6,680 nucleotides of DNA from Oceanospirillaceae bacterium (GCA_023954795.1 JAGSHA010000179.1:1-6680), one strand, 5' to 3'; numbered from the stretch's first letter, positions 1 through 6,093 are shown. The notes: a model not told the origin generated them from the sequence alone. A program made the numbers and translations.

Positions 1-747
1 CATCACGATCAGCTTGGATGGCTGGTCGCTACCGTGCCCGACTGACAGTAGGCAGTGCATGCCCAGCTGGGCCATTTCATCTTCGTCGAGGATGCTGACT
101 TCCAGTGCATCGTGCTCTTCGCCCAGCGCCAATGCCTGTTCGGCCAGATAGGTTGGGGTGCAGATATTGCCTGGCAGGTTACCCAGTTCACGGGCCGTAC
201 TGATGCCATTCACCAGCGCAACGCCGTCCAGTACCGCATATTCACCCAGCTCGGAATCGTCCTCGCTGAGCAGAACAGCGATCTTGTCCAGTGACACCGG
301 GTCGGCTTTTTTGCTTTTGGTTTCGTCGTAGATGTACAGCTCGGAACCCGCCCATTCGATCAGGTGACGGATCTGACGGTACTGGTCTTCATCCTTGCTG
401 CCGAGACCGTCCAGTGCAAAGACGGCACTTTGTGCGCGTATACCCTTAATGGCGGCCATCGCAGATTTGACGATCTTGCGGTAATTGCGGTCGTTACGCT
501 CTTCGCTTTTACCCAGACCGATCAACAGTACACGGCGCGCAGTCACGCCCGGTACTTTTTGCAGCAACAGTGTTTCTGCTGTTTTGCCCTGAATATCGCC
601 GCCACCGACGATATCAGCGATGTAACCCTGTGCGGCTTTGTCCAGCGCGCTGGCGGACGGTGACAGCTGACCATCGGCTTCAATACCTACGACCAGACAT
701 TCAGTTTCACAGGTGGCGACATCGCCGTTAACAATTTCAAAATCCAT
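1..747 (-). CDS. pepA: Leucyl aminopeptidase (cytosol aminopeptidase, M17), N-terminal half, partial at window edge
   Basis: Open from the ATG at 747-745 to the window edge: 249 residues of a family usually about 500 long. PepA is a hexameric cytosolic two-metal aminopeptidase that removes N-terminal residues from peptides. In E. coli it is also the DNA-binding protein XerA/CarP, used in Xer recombination and carAB control. The visible part covers the N-terminal domain, with RRVLLIGLGK at residues 71-80. It then enters the catalytic domain: NLPGNICTPTYLA at about 190-202 and LLSVGHGSDQPSKLIVM at 233-249, both typical of M17. The metal ligands and catalytic lysine lie beyond the edge, so activity cannot be judged. 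GGAG at 756-753, five bases before the ATG, supports this start. It is divergent from lptF, as in E. coli and Pseudomonas. Identity is nearly certain from the motifs and context. Confidence 0.95.
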   Translation of the reverse strand, partial: MDFEIVNGDVATCETECLVVGIEADGQLSPSASALDKAAQGYIADIVGGGDIQGKTAETLLLQKVPGVTARRVLLIGLGKSEERNDRNYRKIVKSAMAAIKGIRAQSAVFALDGLGSKDEDQYRQIRHLIEWAGSELYIYDETKSKKADPVSLDKIAVLLSEDDSELGEYAVLDGVALVNGISTARELGNLPGNICTPTYLAEQALALGEEHDALEVSILDEDEMAQLGMHCLLSVGHGSDQPSKLIVM

Positions 748-800
748 GCTGACTCCAAACAAAAGACGGCTGCTTTACTCTCTGTATACAGTGATTCGGT

Positions 801-858
801 GTTGAATTATCTCGGGAAATACTCACTTACTCTCGATAAGTTGAGTACTCTCGGGAAA
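801..858. repeat. Three abutting ~19-20 bp imperfect direct repeats upstream of pepA
   Basis: Copies at 801-819, 820-839 and 840-858 follow one another without a gap. The outer copies, GTTGAATTATCTCGGGAAA and GTTGAGTACTCTCGGGAAA, match at 16 of 19 positions. The middle copy is degenerate: it shares TACTCTCG with the last copy and the TCTCG core with both. The core starts at 810, 831 and 849, about two helical turns apart. The array begins 54 bp upstream of the pepA start codon. Such spacing fits cooperative binding of a regulator on one face of the helix, but no factor can be named from the sequence. Confidence 0.65.
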
Positions 859-922
859 AATTGCCCTGTCTTCGGACGTCCTTCGCTTATTGCAGGGGTC
901 TGAGCAAGACATTGTGTACAGA

Positions 923-951
923 TTAAAGGATAATTATCGGTCCACTATAAA
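923..951 (+). promoter_or_regulatory. Probable sigma-70 promoter of lptFG
   Basis: TTAAAG (923-928, three of six matches to TTGACA) stands 17 bp before TATAAA (946-951, five of six matches to TATAAT). Transcription would start near 958, giving a leader of about 24 bases before the GTG at 982. The -35 is weak, so activation or a second promoter is possible. Confidence 0.5.
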
Positions 952-981
952 CCATTTTCAGTTCGTAACAGAGTAGCGGAT

Positions 982-2097
982 GTGATCGTTTTTCGATATT
1001 TGGCACGGGAAGTGTTGTACAGCATGGTCGCCGTGACCGGTGTTTTATTGCTGATTTTGGTCAGCGGTCGTTTTATTAAGTATCTCTCTGAAGCAGCTTC
1101 CGGTGATCTCTCTGCGGACGTTCTTTTTGAAATCATGGCGTATCGAATTCCGGGTTTTCTGGAGTTGATCCTGCCGTTAGGTCTGTTTCTCGGCATATTA
1201 CTTGGCTACGGCCGTCTCTATCTGGAAAGTGAGATGGTGGTGCTGAAGGCATGCGGGATCAGTCAGAAGAGACTGGTGGGGTATGCCATGGGACCGGCGT
1301 TGTTAGCGGCCGGTATAGTGGCGCTGCTGAGTCTTTGGATTTCACCGATGGGGGCGGATGCCACCGTTAGGATTTTTGACGAACAGAAGTCGCGCAGTCA
1401 GTTGGAAAGTTTGACGGTGGGACGTTTTCAAACTCATACCGGACAGCAGAGTCGCGTTTCCTATACGGATAAGGTCGGGGATGACGGTACGTTAGGCCGC
1501 ATGTTTTTGATGGAATATTCCTCCAAAGGTCTGCCGGTTGTTGTGGTGGCCGAGTCGGGTGAAAAGAGTAGCGCCGTTGAAAGTGGTCAGCAGTTTCTGG
1601 TGCTGAAAAACGGTGTGCGTTATGAAGGGCGTCCCGGTCAGGCTGCGTATACGGAAACCCGCTTTAGAGAATACGGGGTACGCCTGAAACCCCCGGTGAT
1701 TGTTTCCGGTATTACCAAAGCATCGGCGAAACCAACCGCTGAATTGATGCAGTCCACCAACCCGGTGGATCAGGCGCAGCTGCACTGGCGTTTTTCACTG
1801 CCCATCCTGGCGCTGGTTGTGACGTTGCTTGCCGTGCCGCTGAGTCAGGTGAATCCGCGTCAGGGACGTTATGCCAAAATGTTACCGTCTATTATCTTAT
1901 ATCTGCTTTATCTGATGATTCTCAGTACCGCACGTAGTCAGGTAGAAGATGGCAAAGTGGGTGTGGAAGCGCTCTATGGCGTCCATCTCGTATTCCTCTC
2001 TATCGCTTTGAACTTGCTGTTTGTCGGGCGTTTCTGGAGCAATCTGTTTAATCGTCTACCCTCACTTCGACGGTCACGCAGAAGGGGTGCAGTATGA
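982..2097 (+). CDS. lptF: LPS export ABC transporter permease LptF
   Basis: A 371-residue inner-membrane subunit of LptB2FGC, which extracts LPS from the inner membrane and passes it to the Lpt periplasmic bridge. Order seen: TM1 about 11-33, TM2 about 55-79, a cytoplasmic segment ESEMVVLKACGISQKR (82-97) that should contact the ATPase LptB, TM3 about 100-121, a periplasmic beta-jellyroll about 122-265, then TM4-TM6 (about 271-288, 300-318, 328-348). The family motif NPRQGR is at 291-296. Basic residues R30 and K33 align with K30 and R33 of E. coli LptF, as recalled, near the LPS entry site. The start is GTG: MIVFRYLARE aligns without offset to E. coli MIIIRYLVRE, and the only nearby ATG (980) runs straight into TGA. 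The Shine-Dalgarno is poor, suggesting modest initiation. The C-terminus, SRRRGAV, resembles the E. coli end SRKGAV. It overlaps lptG by 4 bp. Confidence 0.96.
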   Translation: MIVFRYLAREVLYSMVAVTGVLLLILVSGRFIKYLSEAASGDLSADVLFEIMAYRIPGFLELILPLGLFLGILLGYGRLYLESEMVVLKACGISQKRLVGYAMGPALLAAGIVALLSLWISPMGADATVRIFDEQKSRSQLESLTVGRFQTHTGQQSRVSYTDKVGDDGTLGRMFLMEYSSKGLPVVVVAESGEKSSAVESGQQFLVLKNGVRYEGRPGQAAYTETRFREYGVRLKPPVIVSGITKASAKPTAELMQSTNPVDQAQLHWRFSLPILALVVTLLAVPLSQVNPRQGRYAKMLPSIILYLLYLMILSTARSQVEDGKVGVEALYGVHLVFLSIALNLLFVGRFWSNLFNRLPSLRRSRRRGAV

Positions 2098-3164
2098 TGA
2101 ATCGTATCGATCGGTATATTACGCGTCATGTACTGGGTGCGATCTTTATCGTGATGTTGGTGATTGTCGGTCTGGATCTGCTGTTTACTCTGGTTGATCA
2201 GCTGCCGGATCTGACGCCCAGCTATCAGTTTAAAGATGCGCTTTACTATGTTGCGATGACCGGTCCACGCCGGTTGTATGAACATATCCCGCTGTGCAGC
2301 CTGATCGGCTGCTTACTGGGTTTGGGGACCTTGGCGACGACGTCGGAACTGACGGTCATGCGCGCGGCGGGTGTTTCTACATTTCGCATTATTACGGCGG
2401 TGATGAAGCCTGTACTGGTGGTGATTATGGGTGCGTTACTGTTGGGTGAATTTGTGGTCCCGAAGTCTGAGCAGGAAGCGCAGAGCTATCGGACGATTAC
2501 CATTGCTGGCGGGCGCGTGGGGTCTACCAGTCTCGGACAGGGTTTATGGCATCGTGAAGGACGTACCTTCCTGCATGTGGAAACAATCTCCCTGAAAGGT
2601 GAGGTGCACGGTGTGACCCGATACCAGTTTGATGAAAACTGGGCGCTGTCCAACTCCAGTGTGGCCAGCACCGGGACATTTACCGGTGATGGTTGGTTGC
2701 TGAACAATGTGGTCGAAACCCAGTTTTTGGGCGAAAGCACCCAGATTGAGCAGCGCCCGACTGAACAGTGGATATCGGGTATGACACCGTCGCTGTTGTC
2801 CACACTGATCATGGAGCCGAGCAACTTGTCGATTACCGGCCTGTATACCTACAGTAACTATCTGGGGGAGCAGGGGTTGTCGGCGGCTGATTACGAGGTG
2901 GCGTTCTGGGGTAAAGTCTTACAGCCTCTGTCGATCATGGGGCTGGTGCTGGTCGCTGTATCCTTTATCTTCGGGCCTTTACGCAGTGTGACCGTAGGGC
3001 AGCGTTTGATTGCCGGAGTGATTGTCGGGCTGGTCTTTAAACTGATGCAGGATCTGTTGGGGCCTGCGAGCACGGTATATGGGCTCGCACCTATTCTGGG
3101 TGTCACCGTACCGATCGCTTTAAGCTTCCTGATCGGATGGCGCTTGTTACGACGCGCGGGATAG
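2094..3164 (+). CDS. lptG: LPS export ABC transporter permease LptG
   Basis: A 356-residue partner of LptF in LptB2FGC. Six membrane segments flank a periplasmic beta-jellyroll: TM1 about 13-34, TM2-TM3 about 62-80 and 100-122, jellyroll about 123-265, TM4-TM6 about 272-294, 304-320 and 330-350. The cytoplasmic segment TSELTVMRAAGVSTFR (83-98) is the expected LptB contact. Other family signatures are SISG-like NLSITGLYTY (244-253) and KVLQPLS...SFIFGPLRSVTVGQR (274-304). The start overlaps the lptF stop in ATGA (2094-2097), with AGAAGGGG (2080-2087) six bases ahead, so translation is probably coupled. A second in-frame ATG follows at 2097. E. coli lysines at positions 34, 40 and 41, reported as LPS-contacting, align here to T32, P38 and D39. 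My recollection of P. aeruginosa LptG also lacks them, so this looks like a clade trait rather than damage. Confidence 0.96.
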   Translation: MMNRIDRYITRHVLGAIFIVMLVIVGLDLLFTLVDQLPDLTPSYQFKDALYYVAMTGPRRLYEHIPLCSLIGCLLGLGTLATTSELTVMRAAGVSTFRIITAVMKPVLVVIMGALLLGEFVVPKSEQEAQSYRTITIAGGRVGSTSLGQGLWHREGRTFLHVETISLKGEVHGVTRYQFDENWALSNSSVASTGTFTGDGWLLNNVVETQFLGESTQIEQRPTEQWISGMTPSLLSTLIMEPSNLSITGLYTYSNYLGEQGLSAADYEVAFWGKVLQPLSIMGLVLVAVSFIFGPLRSVTVGQRLIAGVIVGLVFKLMQDLLGPASTVYGLAPILGVTVPIALSFLIGWRLLRRAG

Positions 3165-3181
3165 CGGCATATTCTGCACAT

Positions 3182-3221
3182 AAAAAAGGCGACGCGGGTG
3201 GTTATCCGCGTCGCCTTTTTT
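3182..3221. terminator. Bidirectional intrinsic terminator between lptG and the RDD gene
   Basis: A perfect 10-bp GC-rich stem, GGCGACGCGG (3188-3197) with CCGCGTCGCC (3206-3215), encloses an 8-base loop. Six A's (3182-3187) precede it and six T's (3216-3221) follow it. It therefore gives a uridine tract on both strands. It lies 17 bases after the lptG stop and 16 bases after the stop of the convergent RDD gene, so it should end both transcripts. Confidence 0.95.
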
Positions 3222-3237
3222 GTACGTATCGGTTTGT

Positions 3238-3711
3238 TTACGTTTTCTTCGCTTTAGCTTTTGTTTTCTTACTTGGCTTAGGGAGTTCGACAACGCAGGT
3301 TTTCGACGCCAGGTCATGCCACGCCATTTTCTCTTTGTTGAAAAACATCCATAGATATCCCAAACCTGCCGGAGCGATGGAGATGCCCGCCACGATGAAG
3401 CGAATCAGCGCCTGGGTCAGCGTCAGGTGTTCACCTTCTGGTGTTTGTACACGTAGACGCCAAGCTAACATGCCCAGGGTTTGACCATTGCGTGTCCAGA
3501 AGAACGCAAAGAAGCAAAAAGTAATAATGAACAGCAGGGAGTGAAACACCGGGCTGGTCTGAGCTTCGCCATGATTGATGGCGACCGCGACAAAGCCGAT
3601 TATCATCCATAGCGCGACAACAATCATAAAATCATACAACAGCGCTCCCAGTCGTTTAAACGGGGAAGCGGTTTTAACCTGATCGAAAGTTTCTGGAAAG
3701 CGGCGTTGCAT
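3238..3711 (-). CDS. RDD family integral membrane protein
   Basis: A 157-residue membrane protein with the RDD signature: R20 and D27 in KRLGALLYDFMIV (19-31) at the first membrane helix, and D133 in WHDLASKT (131-138) near the end. Hydrophobic segments lie at about 24-45, 56-72 and 103-122. Between them is the family motif RNGQTLGMLAWRLRV (74-88). The tail (145-157, KPSKKTKAKAKKT) is very lysine-rich, probably cytoplasmic, and may touch acidic lipid or nucleic acid. RDD proteins are poorly characterised. Some have been proposed to act in ion exchange or membrane-linked roles, and nothing here fixes a substrate. It converges on lptFG, is transcribed alone, and ends at the shared terminator. 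The start is the ATG at 3711-3709, with a modest GGA upstream. RDD assignment is firm; function is unknown. Confidence 0.9.
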   Translation of the reverse strand: MQRRFPETFDQVKTASPFKRLGALLYDFMIVVALWMIIGFVAVAINHGEAQTSPVFHSLLFIITFCFFAFFWTRNGQTLGMLAWRLRVQTPEGEHLTLTQALIRFIVAGISIAPAGLGYLWMFFNKEKMAWHDLASKTCVVELPKPSKKTKAKAKKT

Positions 3712-3747
3712 AGTGTTTATCCGATGGTTCAGTCCTGTGAGCCGGGC

Positions 3748-3756
3748 ATTTTATCA
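3748..3756 (-). promoter_or_regulatory. Possible extended -10 promoter of the RDD gene
   Basis: On the minus strand TGATAAAAT (3756-3748) has the extended -10 form TGn followed by TAAAAT, five of six matches. No convincing -35 lies 16-18 bp upstream, as is common for extended -10 promoters. The start would fall near 3742, leaving a leader of about 30 bases. Confidence 0.4.
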
Positions 3757-3793
3757 GGGCGCAGAACGAATAAGTAGAGATCCGGGAGAAGAG

Positions 3794-3824
3794 CACCCGG
3801 AAAGGGAAGGCCTCTTTCCGGGTG
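3794..3824 (-). terminator. Perfect 11-bp hairpin after the YeeE/YedE gene, terminator-like
   Basis: CACCCGGAAAG (3794-3804) pairs exactly with CTTTCCGGGTG (3814-3824) around a 9-base loop. It begins 11 bases after the stop codon of the minus-strand gene. The downstream tract on that strand is pyrimidine-rich (CTCTTCTCCC) rather than pure T, so it may be a weak or factor-assisted terminator, or an mRNA-protecting 3' stem. CCGGG at 3782-3786 could also pair with CCCGG at 3796-3800, competing with the main stem. Confidence 0.55.
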
Positions 3825-3835
3825 TGGTCGTACTG

Positions 3836-5074
3836 TTAGCAAGAACTGCGCGCGCTGGTCTCATTGGGCAGGGCGAACAGAGGACGCAGATACGTACCCA
3901 GCAGGCTGCCAATAAACGCTGCAACCAGCCATAACCAGCCGTGCAGGCTGCCAGATACTATGCCGCCAAAGTAGGCGCCGATATTGCAGCCAAATGCGAT
4001 GGTGGCACCGTAACCCAGCATCAATCCACCCAGAATAGCCGCCAGCCAGTGTTGCCATGGTAGGCGCCACTGGAGTGAGAACTTACCTGCCAGCGAGGCG
4101 GCCATCAAAGCGCCCAGTACGACGCCAATATTGATGACAGAGAAGGCATCGTACTGCAGCGGTTCGCCAAGTGCGGTTTCTCGACTCGGTTGCAGCCAAT
4201 ATGTCCAGAAATCCAGTTCCAGTTCAAGCTCCAATAACATCGCCAGCTTAGCGCCCCACAGTGGGTAAGCCACAGCAACAGCCCAGGGGTTGCCGATCAT
4301 CGCCAGCGTCACAAAGTTCAGCAACGCCAGTGCAACCGCTCCCCAAATAAAAGGCCAGGGTCCTGAGATTAGACGTTGCGCCAAATGCCGGTCACTGCCC
4401 GCATCGTCTTTTTCAACATTGCCGTGGTAGCGTTTTTCCAGCCAGATCGTGAAGGCGGCGATGCCCGCAAAGAGCGCCAGGTTGGCAATAATCGCCATGA
4501 CGACGCCGAGATCATCGACCAGCGAGACCGGAGCAATCTGTGGCAATCCGGTCCACCACTCATAGTCTTTGGTGGCCCAGAGTGCACCTGCAGTGAATCC
4601 GATCATGCTTGGAATGGCACGTAGCTGACCACCGCCGACATGGTAGAGATTGCCTGATGCACAGCCATTACCCAGCTGCATGCCAATCCCGAAGATGAAG
4701 GCACCCACCAGTACAGACCAGCCCAGTGGACGTATAAAGCCGCGCACCTCGGTGCCAAAGAGTTCGCCGGCACTTAATGCCGGGAAGAATAAGCAGACAC
4801 CCACGGCCAGCATCAGCATTTGCGCCCGCAAACCTTTGCCACGCCGGTTGATAATGAAGTTGCGCCATGCGGTCGTGAAGCCAAATGCCGCATGGTACAG
4901 CGTTATACCCAGCAGAGTACCGACCAGAAGCAGCAGGGCCTGTTTTTCACTGACCTCTTGTTGCAGCCATAGCAATCCTCCGCCCAGCAGGGCAAAAGAA
5001 AAGATCAGAATAAGTTTTGATTCGATTGATTTTACGGCTGAAGTATCAGTAACGGCTGTGTTCACACTGCTCAT
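3836..5074 (-). CDS. YeeE/YedE family transporter (sulfur-compound transport, substrate unknown)
   Basis: A 412-residue, very hydrophobic protein made of two related halves, the usual YeeE/YedE form. First half: HAAFGFTTAWRNFI (61-74), then GIGMQLGNGCASGNLYHVGG (129-148) with C138. Second half: AFGCNIGAYFGGIVSGSLHG (360-379) with C363. These match the family motifs GNGCxxG and GCNxxAxFxxIxxxSLHxW seen in E. coli YedE, as recalled. The best-studied relatives (TsuA/YeeE) import thiosulfate through three cysteines. C138 and C363 are present, but the cysteine of the motif recalled as ICFTSAFR in YedE is G65 here. An acidic stretch LELELELDFW (281-290) and a polar linker (about 212-235) join the halves. 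No tusA-like gene is adjacent, unlike yeeE-yeeD or yedE-yedF. The start is the ATG at 5074-5072, with no clear Shine-Dalgarno. Family is secure; substrate is open (thiosulfate, selenium or another sulfur compound). Confidence 0.88.
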   Translation of the reverse strand: MSSVNTAVTDTSAVKSIESKLILIFSFALLGGGLLWLQQEVSEKQALLLLVGTLLGITLYHAAFGFTTAWRNFIINRRGKGLRAQMLMLAVGVCLFFPALSAGELFGTEVRGFIRPLGWSVLVGAFIFGIGMQLGNGCASGNLYHVGGGQLRAIPSMIGFTAGALWATKDYEWWTGLPQIAPVSLVDDLGVVMAIIANLALFAGIAAFTIWLEKRYHGNVEKDDAGSDRHLAQRLISGPWPFIWGAVALALLNFVTLAMIGNPWAVAVAYPLWGAKLAMLLELELELDFWTYWLQPSRETALGEPLQYDAFSVINIGVVLGALMAASLAGKFSLQWRLPWQHWLAAILGGLMLGYGATIAFGCNIGAYFGGIVSGSLHGWLWLVAAFIGSLLGTYLRPLFALPNETSARSSC

Positions 5075-5119
5075 CTGTTTTTTCGCATAGAACTGGAATG
5101 ATTATTAAAATAGAGGGGC

Positions 5120-5149
5120 ATTCTATCACAGTGGATCAGGTGGTGATAA
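5120..5149 (-). promoter_or_regulatory. Probable promoter of the YeeE/YedE gene with an overlapping dyad
   Basis: On the minus strand TTATCA (5149-5144, four of six matches) lies 18 bp before TAGAAT (5125-5120, five of six). TGA stands immediately upstream of the -10, giving an extended -10 (TGATAGAAT). Transcription would begin near 5113, with a leader of about 39 bases. An inverted repeat, TATCAC (5124-5129) with GTGATA (5143-5148), spans nearly the same bases and would make a natural operator. The binding factor is unknown. Confidence 0.5.
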
Positions 5150-5192
5150 TTTGACCAATGCCGCATGGCAGAAATATTGAGGCGGGATTGAA

Positions 5193-5220
5193 GCCACAGT
5201 TCCCGAGTGAGAACTGTGGC
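5193..5220 (-). terminator. Perfect 10-bp hairpin downstream of the Sel1-repeat gene
   Basis: GCCACAGTTC (5193-5202) pairs with GAACTGTGGC (5211-5220) around an 8-base loop, starting 24 bases after the gene's stop codon. On the minus strand the bases that follow are TTCAATCCC, so there is no long U tract and termination may be partial. A smaller 7-bp stem (5224-5230 with 5241-5247) sits between it and the gene and includes the stop codon. Confidence 0.6.
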
Positions 5221-5223
5221 GGG

Positions 5224-5247
5224 TAAGCACTAAAGTGATGGTGCTTA
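5224..5247 (-). repeat. 7-bp inverted repeat covering the Sel1 gene stop codon
   Basis: TAAGCAC (5224-5230) pairs with GTGCTTA (5241-5247) across a 10-base loop. The right arm contains the complement of the TAA stop (5247-5245). With the 10-bp stem directly after it, the mRNA 3' end would carry two adjacent hairpins. A role in termination or 3' stability is inference. Confidence 0.45.
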
Positions 5248-6048
5248 TTTGTAAGGTGCTACGTACTGCTGGTAGTAACTGTCAGACAACTCTTTTGCGG
5301 CTTCCATCTGGCTGTCATTTAGCTTCATCACCAGTCGGCGTTCGATCGCTTGCGCGGTATCGTTACCTAGCTGTGCAGCATTATGCATCCAGGCATAGGC
5401 GGTGATGTTGTTGTCGCGGGTTTTGTCAGTACCATGATCATTGGAGTACAGCGTACCCAGGAAGAACATAGCATCGGTGTGGCCCTGTTTGGCGGCTTTA
5501 CGGTACCAGCGTTCTGCTTCAGAGAAGTTTTGCTCGACACCGGTGCCAAAGTTGTATGCGCGACCAATGTTATGCTGCGCGGATACCAAGCCTGTTTCAG
5601 CGGCTTTGGTGTACCAGTTGAATGCTTCGACTGGATTGCGGCTCAGGCCATATCCGAATTCGTTCATCACACCCAGGCGGTTCATGGCTGATGCATCACC
5701 TGCTTCAGCTGCGGGCACAACGGTTTTCAGTTCAACCTGAAACTCTTCGTTTTTAAGCGCGCGCAGGCTGTTCACACTATCCAGATGACCTATATTGGCA
5801 CCGCGGGTATAAAAACGCTTCGCTTTTTCTACGTCTTTTTCTACGCCCCATCCATTTTCATACATCTGGCCCAGCATGTTGGTTGCGTCTGGGTCGCCAT
5901 CCTTCGCCAGAGGCTCCAGTTCCTCAAGCGCTGCACTGTAATTCTGGCTGTCAAAAGCACGTGCGCCTTTGCCCAGATCGGCTGCAAGAAGAGCTGGAGT
6001 GTTTAAACTAAGCAGCAGTGCCGCTGCAAGAAGCGTTTTTTTGTTCAT
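5245..6048 (-). CDS. Exported Sel1-like (TPR-type) repeat protein
   Basis: A 267-residue protein taken from the ATG at 6048-6046. MNKKTLLAAALLLSLNTPAL (1-20) is a classic Sec signal peptide, probably cut around residues 22-23 before the sequence DLGKG. An in-frame ATG five codons earlier (6063) has no Shine-Dalgarno and would put acidic residues in front of the signal, so the later start, preceded by GGGCGA, is preferred. Sel1 repeats follow at about 52-87, 118-153, 154-189 and 190-228, each with the pattern A..LG..Y..G.G......A..WY.KAA..G. Residues 88-117 are a degenerate, non-repeat insert. The end (229-267) is a charged helix finishing YYQQYVAPYK. Sel1 proteins are periplasmic or cytoplasmic scaffolds for protein-protein contacts. 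No enzyme domain is present and the partner cannot be told from context. It is transcribed alone. Confidence 0.9.
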   Translation of the reverse strand: MNKKTLLAAALLLSLNTPALLAADLGKGARAFDSQNYSAALEELEPLAKDGDPDATNMLGQMYENGWGVEKDVEKAKRFYTRGANIGHLDSVNSLRALKNEEFQVELKTVVPAAEAGDASAMNRLGVMNEFGYGLSRNPVEAFNWYTKAAETGLVSAQHNIGRAYNFGTGVEQNFSEAERWYRKAAKQGHTDAMFFLGTLYSNDHGTDKTRDNNITAYAWMHNAAQLGNDTAQAIERRLVMKLNDSQMEAAKELSDSYYQQYVAPYK

Positions 6049-6093
6049 CGAAACGTCGCCCATAGCTAGTTTGGGATCGAAAATTTGGCGCCT

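Larger units (their letters stand above)
748..981. other. Divergent pepA / lptF intergenic region
   Basis: This 234-bp stretch separates two divergent genes and must hold the control signals for both. I see three abutting direct repeats (801-858), a 10-bp palindrome CTGTATACAG (782-791), a related word TGTGTACAG (913-921), an 8-bp palindrome GGACGTCC (874-881) and a plausible lptF promoter (923-951). I could not pick a convincing -35/-10 pair for pepA. GATAAT (811-806, minus) resembles a -10 but has no good -35. I see no small ORF or RNA gene with support. Confidence 0.8.

Noticed and set aside
782..791. CTGTATACAG as a LexA (SOS) box
   Set aside because: The known LexA site is CTG-N10-CAG, 16 bp; this palindrome has only four bases between the CTG and CAG.
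945..1196. Minus-strand ORF of 83 codons opposite the lptF start
   Set aside because: It lies antisense to the conserved N-terminus of lptF, has a low-complexity basic composition and no recognisable motif.
2486..2824. Minus-strand ORF of 112 codons inside lptG
   Set aside because: It is a shadow of the lptG jellyroll region; the plus-strand frame has clear family motifs.
4208..4240. Repeat coding for LELELELD in the transporter as a possible phase-variable tract
   Set aside because: The codons vary between the units, so the DNA is not a simple tandem repeat prone to slippage; a change of one unit would also keep the frame.
4650..5090. Plus-strand ORF of 146 codons opposite the transporter gene
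   Set aside because: It is antisense to conserved YeeE/YedE motifs, and its proline/serine-rich product looks like a reverse-frame artefact.
6049..6063. Upstream ATG at 6063 as the Sel1 gene start
   Set aside because: There is no Shine-Dalgarno before it and it would place MGDVS ahead of a textbook signal peptide; the ATG at 6048 fits better.
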